The position numbers and the translations under genes were made by a program. A stretch of 64,000 nucleotides of DNA from contig JBBIMP010000027.1 in NCBI GenBank assembly GCA_037444305.1, forward strand, positions 12,212-76,211, written 5' to 3'. The notes beneath the pieces were generated by a model. That model did no database searches. It saw only the letters and a program-made list of their open reading frames with translations, and was not told the DNA's origin. This document shows, piece by piece, positions 17,093 to 26,807 of this stretch. Numbering within the stretch: position 1 is the stretch's first letter; each line of letters opens with the position of its first letter. Source of the DNA: JBBIMP01 sp037444305 (GTDB taxonomy: Bacteria; Acidobacteriota; UBA6911).

Positions 17093-19810
17093 CCTGCGGG
17101 ATTTCTGGAGATCGCTCAGGACTGCGCCCAGCTTCCCGAGTTCCTCCCCGTACTTTGCCCAATCGCCCTGCCGCTGCGCCTGGATGGCCCGGTCATAGGC
17201 TTCGGCCGCAAGCCGGACCAGATCGGCGGCCGCAGCCGGCGCCGCAGCCTCCCTGGCCTGCTGCCCCGTAGTTTCGGTCAGCCGCGGCTCCGCCGTCGGC
17301 GCCACTTCAGCCTCGAATATCCGGGCAATCGAAGCCTCCAGCGTTTCCTCCATCGCAATCCGGTTTTCGTAAGCCACAATCACCCGCTTCAATTCCGGAA
17401 TCTTGCCCGCTTCCGCCCTCAGGTAGAGCGGCCGGACGTACAACAAGCCTTCCTCGATCGGAATAACCAGCAGCGTCCCCTGAATCACCTGAGAACCGCG
17501 CTGGTCCCACAATGAGATCTGGCGCGAGATGTCGGCGTCCTGATTGATCCGGGCCACGATCTGCTTGGGCCCAAAAATGAGCTTCTGCTTGGGGAAGCGG
17601 TACACCACGAGCTTGCCGTAGGCTTCCCCGTCGCTGCGCGCCACCATCCAGGCCGAAAGGTTGTCCTTGCCCCGCGGCGTAAACGGGAGCATAAGGATGA
17701 ACTCCTCATTCTCCTCCTGCGGCAGCCGCATGATCACGTAGTAGGGGGACATCGCCTTGGCCCCCCCGGCGGAGGCGATCACCGGGATCTCCCACTGGTC
17801 CTCCTTGTTGTAAAAGACCTGCGGGTTGGTCATGTGGTAAACGGCATAGATGTAGGTCTGGAGCCGGAATATGTCCTCCGGATAGCGGACGTGCGCGCGC
17901 AGATCCCGCGGCATCTCGTCGATGGGCCGCATGAGGCCGGGGAAGATCCCCTGATAGGTCCTGATCACGGGATCGTTCGGATCCGAGATGTAGAGGTCCA
18001 CCGCACCGTTGTAGGCATCCAGCACCAGCTTGACGGAATTCCGGATGTAGTTCCCCACACCCCTCGTGTAGAGCGAATACGGGTAGCGGTCACTCGTAGT
18101 GTAGGCGTCCTGGATCCAGCAGAGCCTACCCTCGGAGACGACCATGTAGGGATCCTGGTCCAGGATCAGGAACGGGGCCAGGCGCGCCAGCCGGCTGCGC
18201 AGATCCCGGTGATAGAGGAACCGGCTGTCGTTCTTCACCAGCGGCGAGAGGACGATATTGGGATCGCGGAACTGGAAGGCGAACAGGAGCTTCCGCAGGA
18301 AGGAATTCACCGGGACGCCGCCCGAGCCTTCGTACGTCGAGTAGACGTTCTCCTCGCCCGAAGGATAGTCGAATTCTTTGGCATCCGTTTTCACCACCAC
18401 GTAACCGCGCGTCAGCTCCCCGTAGTAGATCTCAGGGCGGGCGACCTGCAGGAGCGGTTCCTGCGCCCGCGGCGGGATGTCCTGCACCAGCAGCATCGGC
18501 AGTCCTTCGGGCGTCACCCGGTTCACCGGGCCGAGCGTGATCCCATAGCCGTGCGTGTAGGTCAGGTGCTCGTTGATCCAGTTGCGCTCGGGCAGGCTTG
18601 CCGAGTCCATTTCACGCGGCGAGAGCATCATCTGCTGCGGGACGCCGTGCATCGTGTACCGGTCGTTGTCCACCGAGATGAAGTCGTAGTAGGTGCGAAT
18701 CTCCTGGATCTGGCTGAAGGCGTCCAGCAGCGGCTCGTGATCCCAGAGGCGGATGCTGCGAATCGTGTTGGCATTTGCCCGGATGTCCTCCGGGGTGATG
18801 GCCTTGTCGCCGGAGAGGTTGCGCTCTTCCACCGCCGAGAGGTTGTAGGCCCGCAGCGTCGCCTGGATCGCGTGTTCGATTTGAGGCGATTCCCTCACGA
18901 GCTCGTTGGGGCTCACCACGAATTTCTGCAGAATCGAAGGGTAGAGATTGCCGACCAGCAGGACCGTCACATAGAGCACGACCGCCGCGATCGCCGCCCG
19001 GTTCCTGGCGGAGAAGGCGTTGTACACCCAGAGCACGGCCCCCAGAAGCGCCGCCGTGGCCAGGACTGCCAGCATGGGCAGCCTGCCGTGGAGGTCCGAA
19101 TAGTTGGCGCCCGAAATCAGCTCATGCCGGGAAAAGAGCAGCTGAAAGCGGTCCAGCCAGGCCGTGGCCCCCAGCAGGAGAAAGAACAGCGCCGCCAGCA
19201 GCGAGATGTGCGCGCCGGCCCCGGCAGATTTTCCGGCCACATTCAGCCTGGCGATCTTGAGGCTGCCCTTGAAATAATAGAGGGCAACGACGCCGGCCAG
19301 GCTCAGGCCGCACAGTATCAGACCCAACCGGACCAGATCCTGCATCACCGGCAGCGTGAAGAAGTAGTAGGAAATGTCGCGCGCAAATATCGGATCCGCA
19401 TCGCCGAACTCGACACCCTTCAGCCACCGCCAGATCACCTCCCAGCGCTCCGCCGCCCTCAGGGCCACCACCAGGGCAACCAGGAGGGAAATCACGCCGA
19501 CCGCACGCCTGACAACCTCCCGGGAGAATCGGTGGGCTGTGAGACTCCCGTCCGGCGTGGGTATGCTGATCTCGATGGATCCGGGGCCCCGGTTTGCCAG
19601 CGAGAGGTTCAGATAGAGGAAAAAAAACACAATGGCGAGCGTGGCCGTTCCGGTAATGCTCTTGGCATAGATGACCGTTGTGAACACGACCGTCTTGCCC
19701 AACTCCTGAAACCAGAGCCAGTCAAAGTAAAGGTTCACGGCAAACGACAATCCGCCCGCGAGCAAAAAAAGCAGGAGCAGTGTTACGATCCAAGATATTC
19801 TTTTCCCCAT
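17090..19810 (-). CDS. UPF0182-family large membrane protein
   Basis: A 906-residue protein matching the family in length and layout. Seven or so membrane helices fill residues 1-300, starting SWIVTLLLLFLLAGGLSFAV and followed by NLYFDWLWFQELG, the family hallmark. A large extracytoplasmic domain follows, with HLTYTHGYGITLGPVN, IYYGELT and a conserved QDAYTTSDRYPYS block. The C-terminus (800-906) is a variable acidic/alanine-rich helix. No biochemical function is established for the family. Its TAA stop is the right tip of the palindromic element. Confidence 0.92.
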   Translation of the reverse strand: MGKRISWIVTLLLLFLLAGGLSFAVNLYFDWLWFQELGKTVVFTTVIYAKSITGTATLAIVFFFLYLNLSLANRGPGSIEISIPTPDGSLTAHRFSREVVRRAVGVISLLVALVVALRAAERWEVIWRWLKGVEFGDADPIFARDISYYFFTLPVMQDLVRLGLILCGLSLAGVVALYYFKGSLKIARLNVAGKSAGAGAHISLLAALFFLLLGATAWLDRFQLLFSRHELISGANYSDLHGRLPMLAVLATAALLGAVLWVYNAFSARNRAAIAAVVLYVTVLLVGNLYPSILQKFVVSPNELVRESPQIEHAIQATLRAYNLSAVEERNLSGDKAITPEDIRANANTIRSIRLWDHEPLLDAFSQIQEIRTYYDFISVDNDRYTMHGVPQQMMLSPREMDSASLPERNWINEHLTYTHGYGITLGPVNRVTPEGLPMLLVQDIPPRAQEPLLQVARPEIYYGELTRGYVVVKTDAKEFDYPSGEENVYSTYEGSGGVPVNSFLRKLLFAFQFRDPNIVLSPLVKNDSRFLYHRDLRSRLARLAPFLILDQDPYMVVSEGRLCWIQDAYTTSDRYPYSLYTRGVGNYIRNSVKLVLDAYNGAVDLYISDPNDPVIRTYQGIFPGLMRPIDEMPRDLRAHVRYPEDIFRLQTYIYAVYHMTNPQVFYNKEDQWEIPVIASAGGAKAMSPYYVIMRLPQEENEEFILMLPFTPRGKDNLSAWMVARSDGEAYGKLVVYRFPKQKLIFGPKQIVARINQDADISRQISLWDQRGSQVIQGTLLVIPIEEGLLYVRPLYLRAEAGKIPELKRVIVAYENRIAMEETLEASIARIFEAEVAPTAEPRLTETTGQQAREAAAPAAAADLVRLAAEAYDRAIQAQRQGDWAKYGEELGKLGAVLSDLQKSRR

Positions 19811-19993
19811 CGCTTCATCCTTTGGATACCAGTACGTTTGAGCCTTCCAAGCCTTCCGGTCGGGCCATCATCCTCGCCGCCGGTTGCAAGACCTTACATT
19901 AACCCGCCTTGCCTCCAGCTTCAATCGCAACCGTAAGGCGTGCTCCACAATTACGTCTGTGGTATCGTTTCGACGTTGTCCATACCGGAGACC

Positions 19994-20467
19994 ATGGTGA
20001 ACGACGGAATCATCGAGAAGAAGGTCCTCATCCAGGCTTCCCCGGAGATTGTGTTCGAAGCTCTGACAAATGCGAAGGACCTTGTGCGCTGGTTCTGCGA
20101 CCGGGCAGCTTCGGATCCCCGGGTCGGCGGCGAATTCAAGGCTACATGGAGAGCCGGAAGATCCTTCCGCAAGGGATTGGCGTTCTATACGCAGCTGGAC
20201 CCGGCCCGAACAGTGGAATTGACCTGGGAGGTGGAAGCCGGCGCGGATTCCGGCGCCATCGGCGTCCATACACTCCGGTACTCCATTCGCCCGCGCAAAG
20301 ATGGATGCGAAGTCACCATGTGCGATGCGGGCAATCCGCCGCCCGACGACGAAGTCTACGCCGCGCTCGACCACGGCTGGATCGGCATCCTGCGGGATTT
20401 CAAGGAACACTGCGAAGCAAGGGAGCGTGCCGCCCGGAAGCGGCTGTCGCGCAATGCTGCTCCATAG
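19994..20467 (+). CDS. SRPBCC/AHSA1-like protein
   Basis: A 157-residue cytoplasmic protein of the activator-of-Hsp90-homologue 1-like START family: IEKKVLIQASPEIVFEALT near the N-terminus, RWFCDRAASDPRVGGEF next, and HGWIGILRDFKEHCEA in the C-terminal helix. Such proteins bind hydrophobic ligands or act in stress responses; the ligand is unknown. ATG 19994 is chosen over 19940 because it places the family start correctly and has GGAG four bases upstream. The next gene on the strand begins 34 bases downstream. Confidence 0.82.
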   Translation: MVNDGIIEKKVLIQASPEIVFEALTNAKDLVRWFCDRAASDPRVGGEFKATWRAGRSFRKGLAFYTQLDPARTVELTWEVEAGADSGAIGVHTLRYSIRPRKDGCEVTMCDAGNPPPDDEVYAALDHGWIGILRDFKEHCEARERAARKRLSRNAAP

Positions 20468-20500
20468 CCAATGCGGCCTTCGCCCGGGGAGGCGCAGCCG

Positions 20501-21370
20501 ATGAAGACTTTCCTCCTGCTTGCTACCGCGCTCTTTCTGCCCGGGATCTCCGCCCCAGAGGCCGCCGCGGCGGAACTGAAGGAGAAAACTATCCAGGCGT
20601 GGAATCGCTATGTAGGCTGGACCGCGGCCCGCGTAGATCGGGAGCTTTCCGATCCGGACCGGTTCCTGATTCTCGACCACCTTCCCGCCACGGCATCGGC
20701 GGCGCTGCGCCGCAGGGTGGCGAACGGTGCAATCGTGATCGAAAAAATGGAGGGTGTTGTCCCGAAAGGAGAGAAGTTCGACGTTCCCGACGGCGAGATC
20801 CACCACTGGTGGGGAGCAGTGCTCGTTCCCGACGTGACACTCGAGAATCTGCTTCTCTTTCTCCAGGATTACGACAACCACGCGAATAGGTTTTCCGACG
20901 TGGAAAGATCGCGCCTGGTCTCGAGGGAGGGAAATCGCTTCAGGTTCCAGTTCCGGCTTACCCGGTCCAAGGCCTTTTTCACCGCCCATTACAACACCGA
21001 CCAGGAGGCGGTTTATGCCGCCCACGGGCCCCGCCGCGCTTCCAGCCGCAGTGTCGCCACGCGCATCGCCGAAATCGAGGATGCCGGCACGCCAGGGGAA
21101 AAGGAGCGGCCGCCGGGAGACGATCGCGGTTTTCTCTGGCGGCTCGTGAGTTGGTGGCGGTTTCAGCAGACGGAGAAGGGGGTGCTCGTGGAGTGCGAGT
21201 CTGCCAGCCTGAGCCGCGACATTCCCGGCGTGGTCCGGCTGATTCCGCTGCTGAGCGGTTACATCCGTTCCACCCCCAGAGAGTCGCTGGAATCGGTTCT
21301 CGCGTCCATCCGCGCTGCCGCCCCGGGGCACGGGCTCACTGCGAGGCAGGCCCCTTCACAGAAACCCTGA
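20501..21370 (+). CDS. secreted protein of unknown function (START-like)
   Basis: A 289-residue exported protein. Residues 1-20 are a signal peptide (FLLLATALFLPGISA). The body has a mixed alpha/beta pattern with HHWWGAVLVPDVTLENLLLF and a C-terminal LIPLLSGYIRSTPRESLE that recalls periplasmic START-like proteins, but I do not recognise a catalytic motif. The ATG at 20501 has GGGGAGG seven bases upstream. It ends inside the convergent osmC-like gene, overlapping it by 35 bases, so the two transcripts must overlap antisense at their 3' ends. Confidence 0.7.
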   Translation: MKTFLLLATALFLPGISAPEAAAAELKEKTIQAWNRYVGWTAARVDRELSDPDRFLILDHLPATASAALRRRVANGAIVIEKMEGVVPKGEKFDVPDGEIHHWWGAVLVPDVTLENLLLFLQDYDNHANRFSDVERSRLVSREGNRFRFQFRLTRSKAFFTAHYNTDQEAVYAAHGPRRASSRSVATRIAEIEDAGTPGEKERPPGDDRGFLWRLVSWWRFQQTEKGVLVECESASLSRDIPGVVRLIPLLSGYIRSTPRESLESVLASIRAAAPGHGLTARQAPSQKP

Positions 21371-21791
21371 CATCGATTCCCTGGCGCACGCTTTGGGATA
21401 CAACGCAGAAATCCTCGTACAGTGAAAGGCATCGCCGGGCCTTTTCCCATGCCGCGGCATCCAGCCCCGGCGTTATTTCGACCTCGATGCCCAGCACGCG
21501 GAGGCGCCCCTGCTCGTTGCGATCGATTGCGGTCCGCACCAGGGTCTTGAGCCCCGTAACCTCTATCCGGGATTTCTTCAGGCAAAAAATGAGGCTGGCG
21601 CTGAGGCAGTTTCCCACGGCCGCAGCAAGAAGGCGCGAGGCGTTGGGCCCCTTGTCACCGCCAAGCGGAGGGGGTTCATCCAGCAACAGCCCTGCAAACT
21701 GCTCCTTGTCGAACCGGACGCGGAACTCGAAACCGTCGATCTGCTCGAGTTCCAGGGTGAATCCTTTGTGCTCGGATCCCGCGCTGCTCAT
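21336..21791 (-). CDS. OsmC-family peroxiredoxin-like protein
   Basis: A 151-residue OsmC/Ohr-superfamily protein. The two redox cysteines are in place: AAAVGNCLSASLIF (first) and YEDFCVVSQSVRQG (second). These enzymes reduce organic hydroperoxides in the cytoplasm with thiol cofactors. ATG 21791 is used because GGAGG lies five bases upstream; a GTG at 21797 is possible. The 3' end overlaps the convergent secreted-protein gene. Confidence 0.88.
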   Translation of the reverse strand: MSSAGSEHKGFTLELEQIDGFEFRVRFDKEQFAGLLLDEPPPLGGDKGPNASRLLAAAVGNCLSASLIFCLKKSRIEVTGLKTLVRTAIDRNEQGRLRVLGIEVEITPGLDAAAWEKARRCLSLYEDFCVVSQSVRQGIDVRVSVKGPASQ

Positions 21792-21946
21792 AAACACCTC
21801 CGGGACAGCCTTATGTGGAGGAGGCGGACGGATCTTAAACGAACGAAGACCGCAGCCCCCTCTGCCTTCGATGTAAGTTGTGATACGCTTTGTCTGCCCC
21901 GCGGGGCATTACCACCGAGTATGGCACGTCCATCAAGGAGGGGAAT

Positions 21947-22645
21947 GTGAAAAGATTCTCGATTTTGGCGTTGGCTGCCCTTATATCCTGCCAGGGCATT
22001 CTGTTGGCGTCCCAGAGCAATGAAGTCGGCGACCGGGTGATCCGCGCTACCTTGGCAATCCGGGAGGTCGCCAACATTCCGGAGAATGGTATTCCGCAGG
22101 ATCTTCTGGACAAATGCGCGTGCGTCGCCGTCATCCCTTCAATGAAAAAAGCGGGCTTCATCTTCGGGGGCAATTACGGCAAGGGTCTCATCTCCTGCAG
22201 GACGAACAACGGGGAAGGCCCCTGGAGCGCGCCCTCGATGCTCTCGATGGGCGGCGGCAGCTTCGGACTGCAGATCGGCGCGCAGGCGACCGATCTCGTC
22301 CTGGTGGTCATGAACGTGCGCGGAATCGAAAGCCTGCTGGACAGCAAGATCACGCTTGGCGGCGATGCCTCCGTGGCCGCCGGACCCGTGGGCCGGACCG
22401 CGCAGGCGGAAACCGACGCATGGATGTCGGCCAAGATCCTGGCCTACTCCAGGTCGCGGGGGCTCTTCGGAGGGATTACGCTGAAGGGGGGCTGGCTCCG
22501 CCCCGACCATGACGCCAACCACGTGCTTTACGGCAAGAAGATCCAGCCCCGTGACATGCTCTTTCAGCCGGCGGGGGACCTTCCGCGGGATGCCAAGATT
22601 TTTTTCGACGAACTGACAAAGATCAGCCCCAAGAAGGTAAATTGA
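21947..22645 (+). CDS. SYLF (YSC84) lipid-binding-domain exported protein
   Basis: A 232-residue protein. Signal peptide about 1-20 (FSILALAALISCQGILLA). The remainder is a SYLF domain: IPSMKKAGFIFGGNYGKGL, then MGGGSFGLQIGAQATDLVLV and the closing PRDAKIFFDEL. The domain binds phosphoinositides in eukaryotes; bacterial members are abundant secreted proteins without a defined role. The GTG start at 21947 follows AAGGAGGGG by four bases. Confidence 0.88.
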   Translation: MKRFSILALAALISCQGILLASQSNEVGDRVIRATLAIREVANIPENGIPQDLLDKCACVAVIPSMKKAGFIFGGNYGKGLISCRTNNGEGPWSAPSMLSMGGGSFGLQIGAQATDLVLVVMNVRGIESLLDSKITLGGDASVAAGPVGRTAQAETDAWMSAKILAYSRSRGLFGGITLKGGWLRPDHDANHVLYGKKIQPRDMLFQPAGDLPRDAKIFFDELTKISPKKVN

Positions 22646-22669
22646 CAAGCACCTGCCCGGTGCCGGGAT

Positions 22670-23365
22670 TTACTCGAGAACCGGGCGGAGAACCTTCCAC
22701 ACGGTCGCGGCCACGATGTCGTAGCCTTCCGCTGTCGGGTGAATCCCGTCGCTCTGGTTCAGGCGCGGCACCCCGCCCACTCCCTCCAGCAGGAAGGGGA
22801 TCAGGGGGATGTCGTGCTCCTTGGCCAGTTCCAGGTACATGTTGTGAAACGAAGCCGTGTACTGTGGTCCGTAATTCGGCGGCATCCGCATGCCTCCAAG
22901 AATCACCAGCGCTCCGTCCGACCTGAGCGCGGTGACGATCCGGTCCAGGTTCCGCCGTGTGGTTTCAACCGGGATCCCGCGCAGGCCGTCGTTCCCTCCC
23001 AGCGCCACGATCACCACCGCCGGCGCCAACCGCCGGATGGCCGGAAGCCGGTTCAATCCCTGCGCCGAGGTGTCGCCGCTCACGCCGGCGTTGACCACCC
23101 GGTATTTCAGGCCGGCCTCGTCGATCTTCCTCTGAATCTTTGCCGGATAGCTCTCGGAAGGATCTACCCCGGAGCCGGCCGTCAGGCTGTCCCCGAGCGC
23201 GGCGATGACCGGCCTCGGGTCTTCCCCGCGGCTTTTCCCGCCCCGGTCACTCTGCGTCGCCGGCGCCTCCGCACTGCGCGACTGCTCCCCCAAACCTCCT
23301 GCGTTGCAGGCGGCGAAAGAGGCAAGGAGCAGAAAAGCTGCAAAGACGGCTGAGTTTCTCTTCAT
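22670..23365 (-). CDS. SGNH/GDSL esterase, TesA-like, probable lipoprotein
   Basis: A 231-residue exported arylesterase or lysophospholipase I. All SGNH blocks are visible: GDSLTAGSG (nucleophile serine), VSGDTS, ALGGNDG and DGIHPTAEGYD (catalytic Asp and His). The N-terminus is a signal sequence ending in ASFAAC, compatible with lipidation although the residue three before the cysteine is atypical. It is divergent from a YbbA/YbbP-like ABC pair, the same arrangement as tesA-ybbA-ybbP in Escherichia coli, which supports the assignment. Confidence 0.88.
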   Translation of the reverse strand: MKRNSAVFAAFLLLASFAACNAGGLGEQSRSAEAPATQSDRGGKSRGEDPRPVIAALGDSLTAGSGVDPSESYPAKIQRKIDEAGLKYRVVNAGVSGDTSAQGLNRLPAIRRLAPAVVIVALGGNDGLRGIPVETTRRNLDRIVTALRSDGALVILGGMRMPPNYGPQYTASFHNMYLELAKEHDIPLIPFLLEGVGGVPRLNQSDGIHPTAEGYDIVAATVWKVLRPVLE

Positions 23366-23484
23366 CGTTTCCACGGTAAATTGCCCCGGGCGCGGGTCGA
23401 GGTCCGAATGAATTCGTCGGGCCCGATACTTTCTCCGGATCCCCCTCTGGTCACCGGCAGCACCCATGTTTAATAATACACGTC

Positions 23485-24222
23485 ATGCAGAATGATGGAA
23501 TGATCATAGAGGTCCAAAACCTCACCAAAACCCTCTCCTCGGGATCCCGGCGGGTGGAAATTCTCCGCGGCATTGACCTCGCCGTCCGCCGGCGTGAAGT
23601 CGTCTCGATCGAGGGCCCCTCGGGCAGCGGCAAAAGCACCCTGCTCGGACTCCTCGCCGGCTTCGACTTCCCCACCAGCGGGACGATCCGGCTCGACGGC
23701 GAGGAGATCACGCAGCTGGACGAGGACGCGCTCGCGCTGCTGCGCGGGCGCAAGCTGGGATTCGTGTTCCAGTCCTACAACCTCATCCCCACCCTGACCG
23801 CCGAGGAGAACGTAATGCTCCCGATCGAACTGCGCCAGGATGGGCACGGCGCACAGGGCCGAGCGCGGGAACTGCTGAAGGCCGTCGGGCTCCAGGACCG
23901 TGCAGACCACTATCCGGCGCAGCTCTCGGGCGGCGAGCAGCAGAGAGTGGCCCTGGCCAGGGCGTATGCGGGCAGACCCTCCATCCTCCTGGCCGATGAG
24001 CCGACGGGAAACCTCGACAGCGTCACGGGGCAGATGGTGCTGGATCAGCTGCTCGAACTCAACAGGAGAGAGGGCACGACCCTCGTCCTGGTCACGCACG
24101 ATCCCGCCCTGAGCACGGTGGCCGACCGCATCATCCGGCTGCTGGACGGGCGTATCGTGGACGAGATTCACCCGGGGAGCGCTCACCCCGGGCACTCCGG
24201 AGGCCGGTCCGGTGCGCATTGA
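23485..24222 (+). CDS. ABC ATPase, YbbA/LolD type
   Basis: A 245-residue nucleotide-binding protein of the MacB/LolD/YbbA class. Motifs: Walker A GPSGSGKSTLL, signature LSGGEQQRVALARA, Walker B ILLADEPTGNLDS and H-loop LVTHD. The 11-base overlap with the next gene and the divergent TesA-like gene make it the partner of the large FtsX-type permease. Such complexes are mechanotransmission or lipoprotein-handling systems rather than classical transporters. Confidence 0.92.
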   Translation: MQNDGMIIEVQNLTKTLSSGSRRVEILRGIDLAVRRREVVSIEGPSGSGKSTLLGLLAGFDFPTSGTIRLDGEEITQLDEDALALLRGRKLGFVFQSYNLIPTLTAEENVMLPIELRQDGHGAQGRARELLKAVGLQDRADHYPAQLSGGEQQRVALARAYAGRPSILLADEPTGNLDSVTGQMVLDQLLELNRREGTTLVLVTHDPALSTVADRIIRLLDGRIVDEIHPGSAHPGHSGGRSGAH

Positions 24223-26743
24223 GTTCCGCATGGCCTGGAGGGAAACCCGCTCGTCCTGGAAGCGGTTTCTGTTCATGATCGGGGCGATCGCGCTCGGCGT
24301 CGGGGCGCTGACCGGGATCAAGGGCTTCAGCACGGCCCTGGACGAGGCCATGTCGCGCTCGGCGCGCGACCTGATCGCCTCGGACATTGCGGTGCGCATG
24401 AACTCGGCGCCCAGCGACGAGGAATCCAGCGTTCTGCGTCGCCTTGTGGACCAGGGCGCCACGATGACCCGGGTGACAGAAACCCTCTCGATGGCCTCCG
24501 CGGGGGGGGCGGCCCAGCCGCTGCTCTCGACCGTGAAGGCGGTGGATCCGCTCCATTACCCCTTTTACGGCACGGTGCAGCTGGCGCCGGCGCGCCCGCT
24601 GCGCGAGGCCCTCGGAGACGATACCGCGATTGTCAGCCGGGATCTGTTGATACGCACCGGCTCCGCGGTCGGCCAGGAACTCACCCTGGGTTCGGCCCGT
24701 TTCCGGATCTCGGCCATTTTGGTCAATGAGCCTGACCGCATCGCCTCGGGCGTCGAGTTCGGCCCCCGGATCCTGATCACGCGCGGCGGCCTGGATAAGA
24801 GCGGCCTGATCCAGTTCGGCAGCCGCGCGGCGGAGTCCTTTCTCTACCGTCTCCCGCCCCGGGGCCTCAGCCTGGAAACCGCCCGCTCGACTCTGCGGGA
24901 GGGGCTGCAGCGGCGCGTGCGCATATCGGATGCGCGCAATCCAAATTCCTCGCTCTCCCGGGGCCTCGAGCGCATGACCAGCTTTCTGAGCCTCATCGGC
25001 CTTTTGGCGCTCCTGGTGGGCGGTCTCGGCGTCGCAATGACCGTGCACACGTACCTGCAGCAGAAGCTGGACAACATCGCGGTCATGAAATGCCTCGGCG
25101 CCCGGTCGGCCCAGATCATTCGTGTCTACCTCGTGCAGGGCATGGTCCTTGGGATGATCGGCAGCGCGATCGGCGTTGCAGGCGGGTATGTCATTCAGTT
25201 GCTGTTCCCGCGCCTCCTCGAAGGACTGATCCGGATTCCAACGGAACTGGAGATAGCGCCCGGGGCGGCCCTGCAGGGATTCCTGGCCGGGATGGTCACG
25301 ACCACGCTTTTTCTGCTTCCGCCGCTCCTGGCGGTGCGGAAAATCCGGCCCGCCCGGGTGTTCCTGCGGGAAATGCCGGAGACACGCTACTCGACCCTCC
25401 AGCGGTTGAGAAGAGACCCGCTGCCGCTCATCTCGAGCGCACTCCTGCTGCTGGGCGCCGGCCTGCTCGCCTCATGGCTCGGAGGATCCTGGAGCCGGGG
25501 CTTCGGCTTCCTGGCCGGGTTGGCCGGCGCCATTCTGATCCTGGCGGCCGGCGCAAGGCTCCTGCTGTTCGCCCTGGGCAGGCTTCCCCGCCCGTCGTCG
25601 CTGGCCCTGCGCCACGGGCTCAAAAATCTCAACCGCCCGGGAAACCATGTCACGCCGGTGCTGGTGGCGATCGGTGTGGGGGTGGCCTTTGTCCTTACCG
25701 TCTACCTGATCCAGACCTCCCTGCTCTCCCAACTGGTGCGGGCTGCCCCCGCCGACTACCCCAACCTGTTTCTGATCGGCATCACGGAGGAGGACAAAGA
25801 CGAGGTCTGGGATTTCGTGCGCAAGGCGGAGGGCGTGCTGGAGTTTGCCGATCCGATCCCCATGATCCCGGCCAGGCTTCAGACCATAGACGGAAGAAGC
25901 GCGGACGAAATGGAGCTGGAACCGTCCGGGCGAAGGTATTTCCAGACGGAGTTTATCCTGTCCTGGTCCGAGGACGTTCCGCCCGAAGCCCGCGTGGTGG
26001 AAGGGAGATGGTGGGAAAAACCCTCCCAAGAGCCACTCATCTCGGTCGGTTCCTTCTCCGCGGGAAGGCTCGGCATAGGGGTTGGGAGCGCCCTGGAATT
26101 CACCTCTAGCGGTGTTGCCGTCCGGGGCCGGGTGGCAAACATCCGCGAGATGGATTTCGTGCGCCCGGGGGCGAACAACCAGTTCATCTTTTCACCCGGC
26201 GCACTGAAAGGTCTGCCGGCATCCTACATCGGATCCGTCCGGGTTTCCCCCTCGCAGATGCCCCATCTGCAGAAAGCGCTCTTCGAGAGGTTTCCCGGCA
26301 TCACCTCCATCGATGTCGGGGAAGTTCTGGTGAGGGTGCAGAACCTCCTGGACCGCATCGCCGCCATCATCAGGTTCATCGCCTTCTTCGCCATCCTGGC
26401 CGGAGTGATCATCCTCGCCTCCAGCATCGCCGCCACGCGCTACCAGAGGATCCGGGAGACGGTCCTGCTCAAGACGCTGGGGGCGACGCGTGCCCAGGTG
26501 AGCAGGATCCAGGCTGCCGAGTTCCTGATCATCGGGCTGGCGGCGGGAATCATCGGCTGCCTGCTGGCGGCGGCAGCCGCCGACTATCTGCTGGGTAGCC
26601 TCCTCGACACGGAATTCGAATTCCGCTGGCGCCCGATCCTCGCGGGCACGCTGGCCGCCGCAGCTCTCGTGGTGGCGACCGGCTGGACCACCAGCCGGGG
26701 CGTGCTCAGGCACCGCCCGCTGGAAGTGCTGCGGGAAAATTGA
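24212..26743 (+). CDS. FtsX-type ABC permease, YbbP-like
   Basis: An 843-residue permease with two FtsX-like halves. Membrane helix about 20-40 (FLFMIGAIALGVGALTGIKG), then a periplasmic MacB-like core to about 240. Helices near 255, 305 and 355 follow, then a second half from about 470 with helices at 490, 715, 765 and 800. The length matches the YbbP family (about 800). The GTG start lies inside the ATPase gene, so translation is coupled. In other bacteria this system is genetically tied to TesA-like lipases; substrate is not known. Confidence 0.9.
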   Translation: MRIEFRMAWRETRSSWKRFLFMIGAIALGVGALTGIKGFSTALDEAMSRSARDLIASDIAVRMNSAPSDEESSVLRRLVDQGATMTRVTETLSMASAGGAAQPLLSTVKAVDPLHYPFYGTVQLAPARPLREALGDDTAIVSRDLLIRTGSAVGQELTLGSARFRISAILVNEPDRIASGVEFGPRILITRGGLDKSGLIQFGSRAAESFLYRLPPRGLSLETARSTLREGLQRRVRISDARNPNSSLSRGLERMTSFLSLIGLLALLVGGLGVAMTVHTYLQQKLDNIAVMKCLGARSAQIIRVYLVQGMVLGMIGSAIGVAGGYVIQLLFPRLLEGLIRIPTELEIAPGAALQGFLAGMVTTTLFLLPPLLAVRKIRPARVFLREMPETRYSTLQRLRRDPLPLISSALLLLGAGLLASWLGGSWSRGFGFLAGLAGAILILAAGARLLLFALGRLPRPSSLALRHGLKNLNRPGNHVTPVLVAIGVGVAFVLTVYLIQTSLLSQLVRAAPADYPNLFLIGITEEDKDEVWDFVRKAEGVLEFADPIPMIPARLQTIDGRSADEMELEPSGRRYFQTEFILSWSEDVPPEARVVEGRWWEKPSQEPLISVGSFSAGRLGIGVGSALEFTSSGVAVRGRVANIREMDFVRPGANNQFIFSPGALKGLPASYIGSVRVSPSQMPHLQKALFERFPGITSIDVGEVLVRVQNLLDRIAAIIRFIAFFAILAGVIILASSIAATRYQRIRETVLLKTLGATRAQVSRIQAAEFLIIGLAAGIIGCLLAAAAADYLLGSLLDTEFEFRWRPILAGTLAAAALVVATGWTTSRGVLRHRPLEVLREN

Positions 26744-26807
26744 GGGCAGGGATACCTGCTTTCACCACAAAGGCGGACTCCCATCAGGCGCGTCCGGCAG
26801 GGCGAGG

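Noticed and set aside
17834..19936. 700-codon open frame opposite the UPF0182 gene
   Set aside because: It is antisense to a clearly homologous gene and is histidine/arginine/valine rich without any motif; long antisense frames are expected at this GC content.
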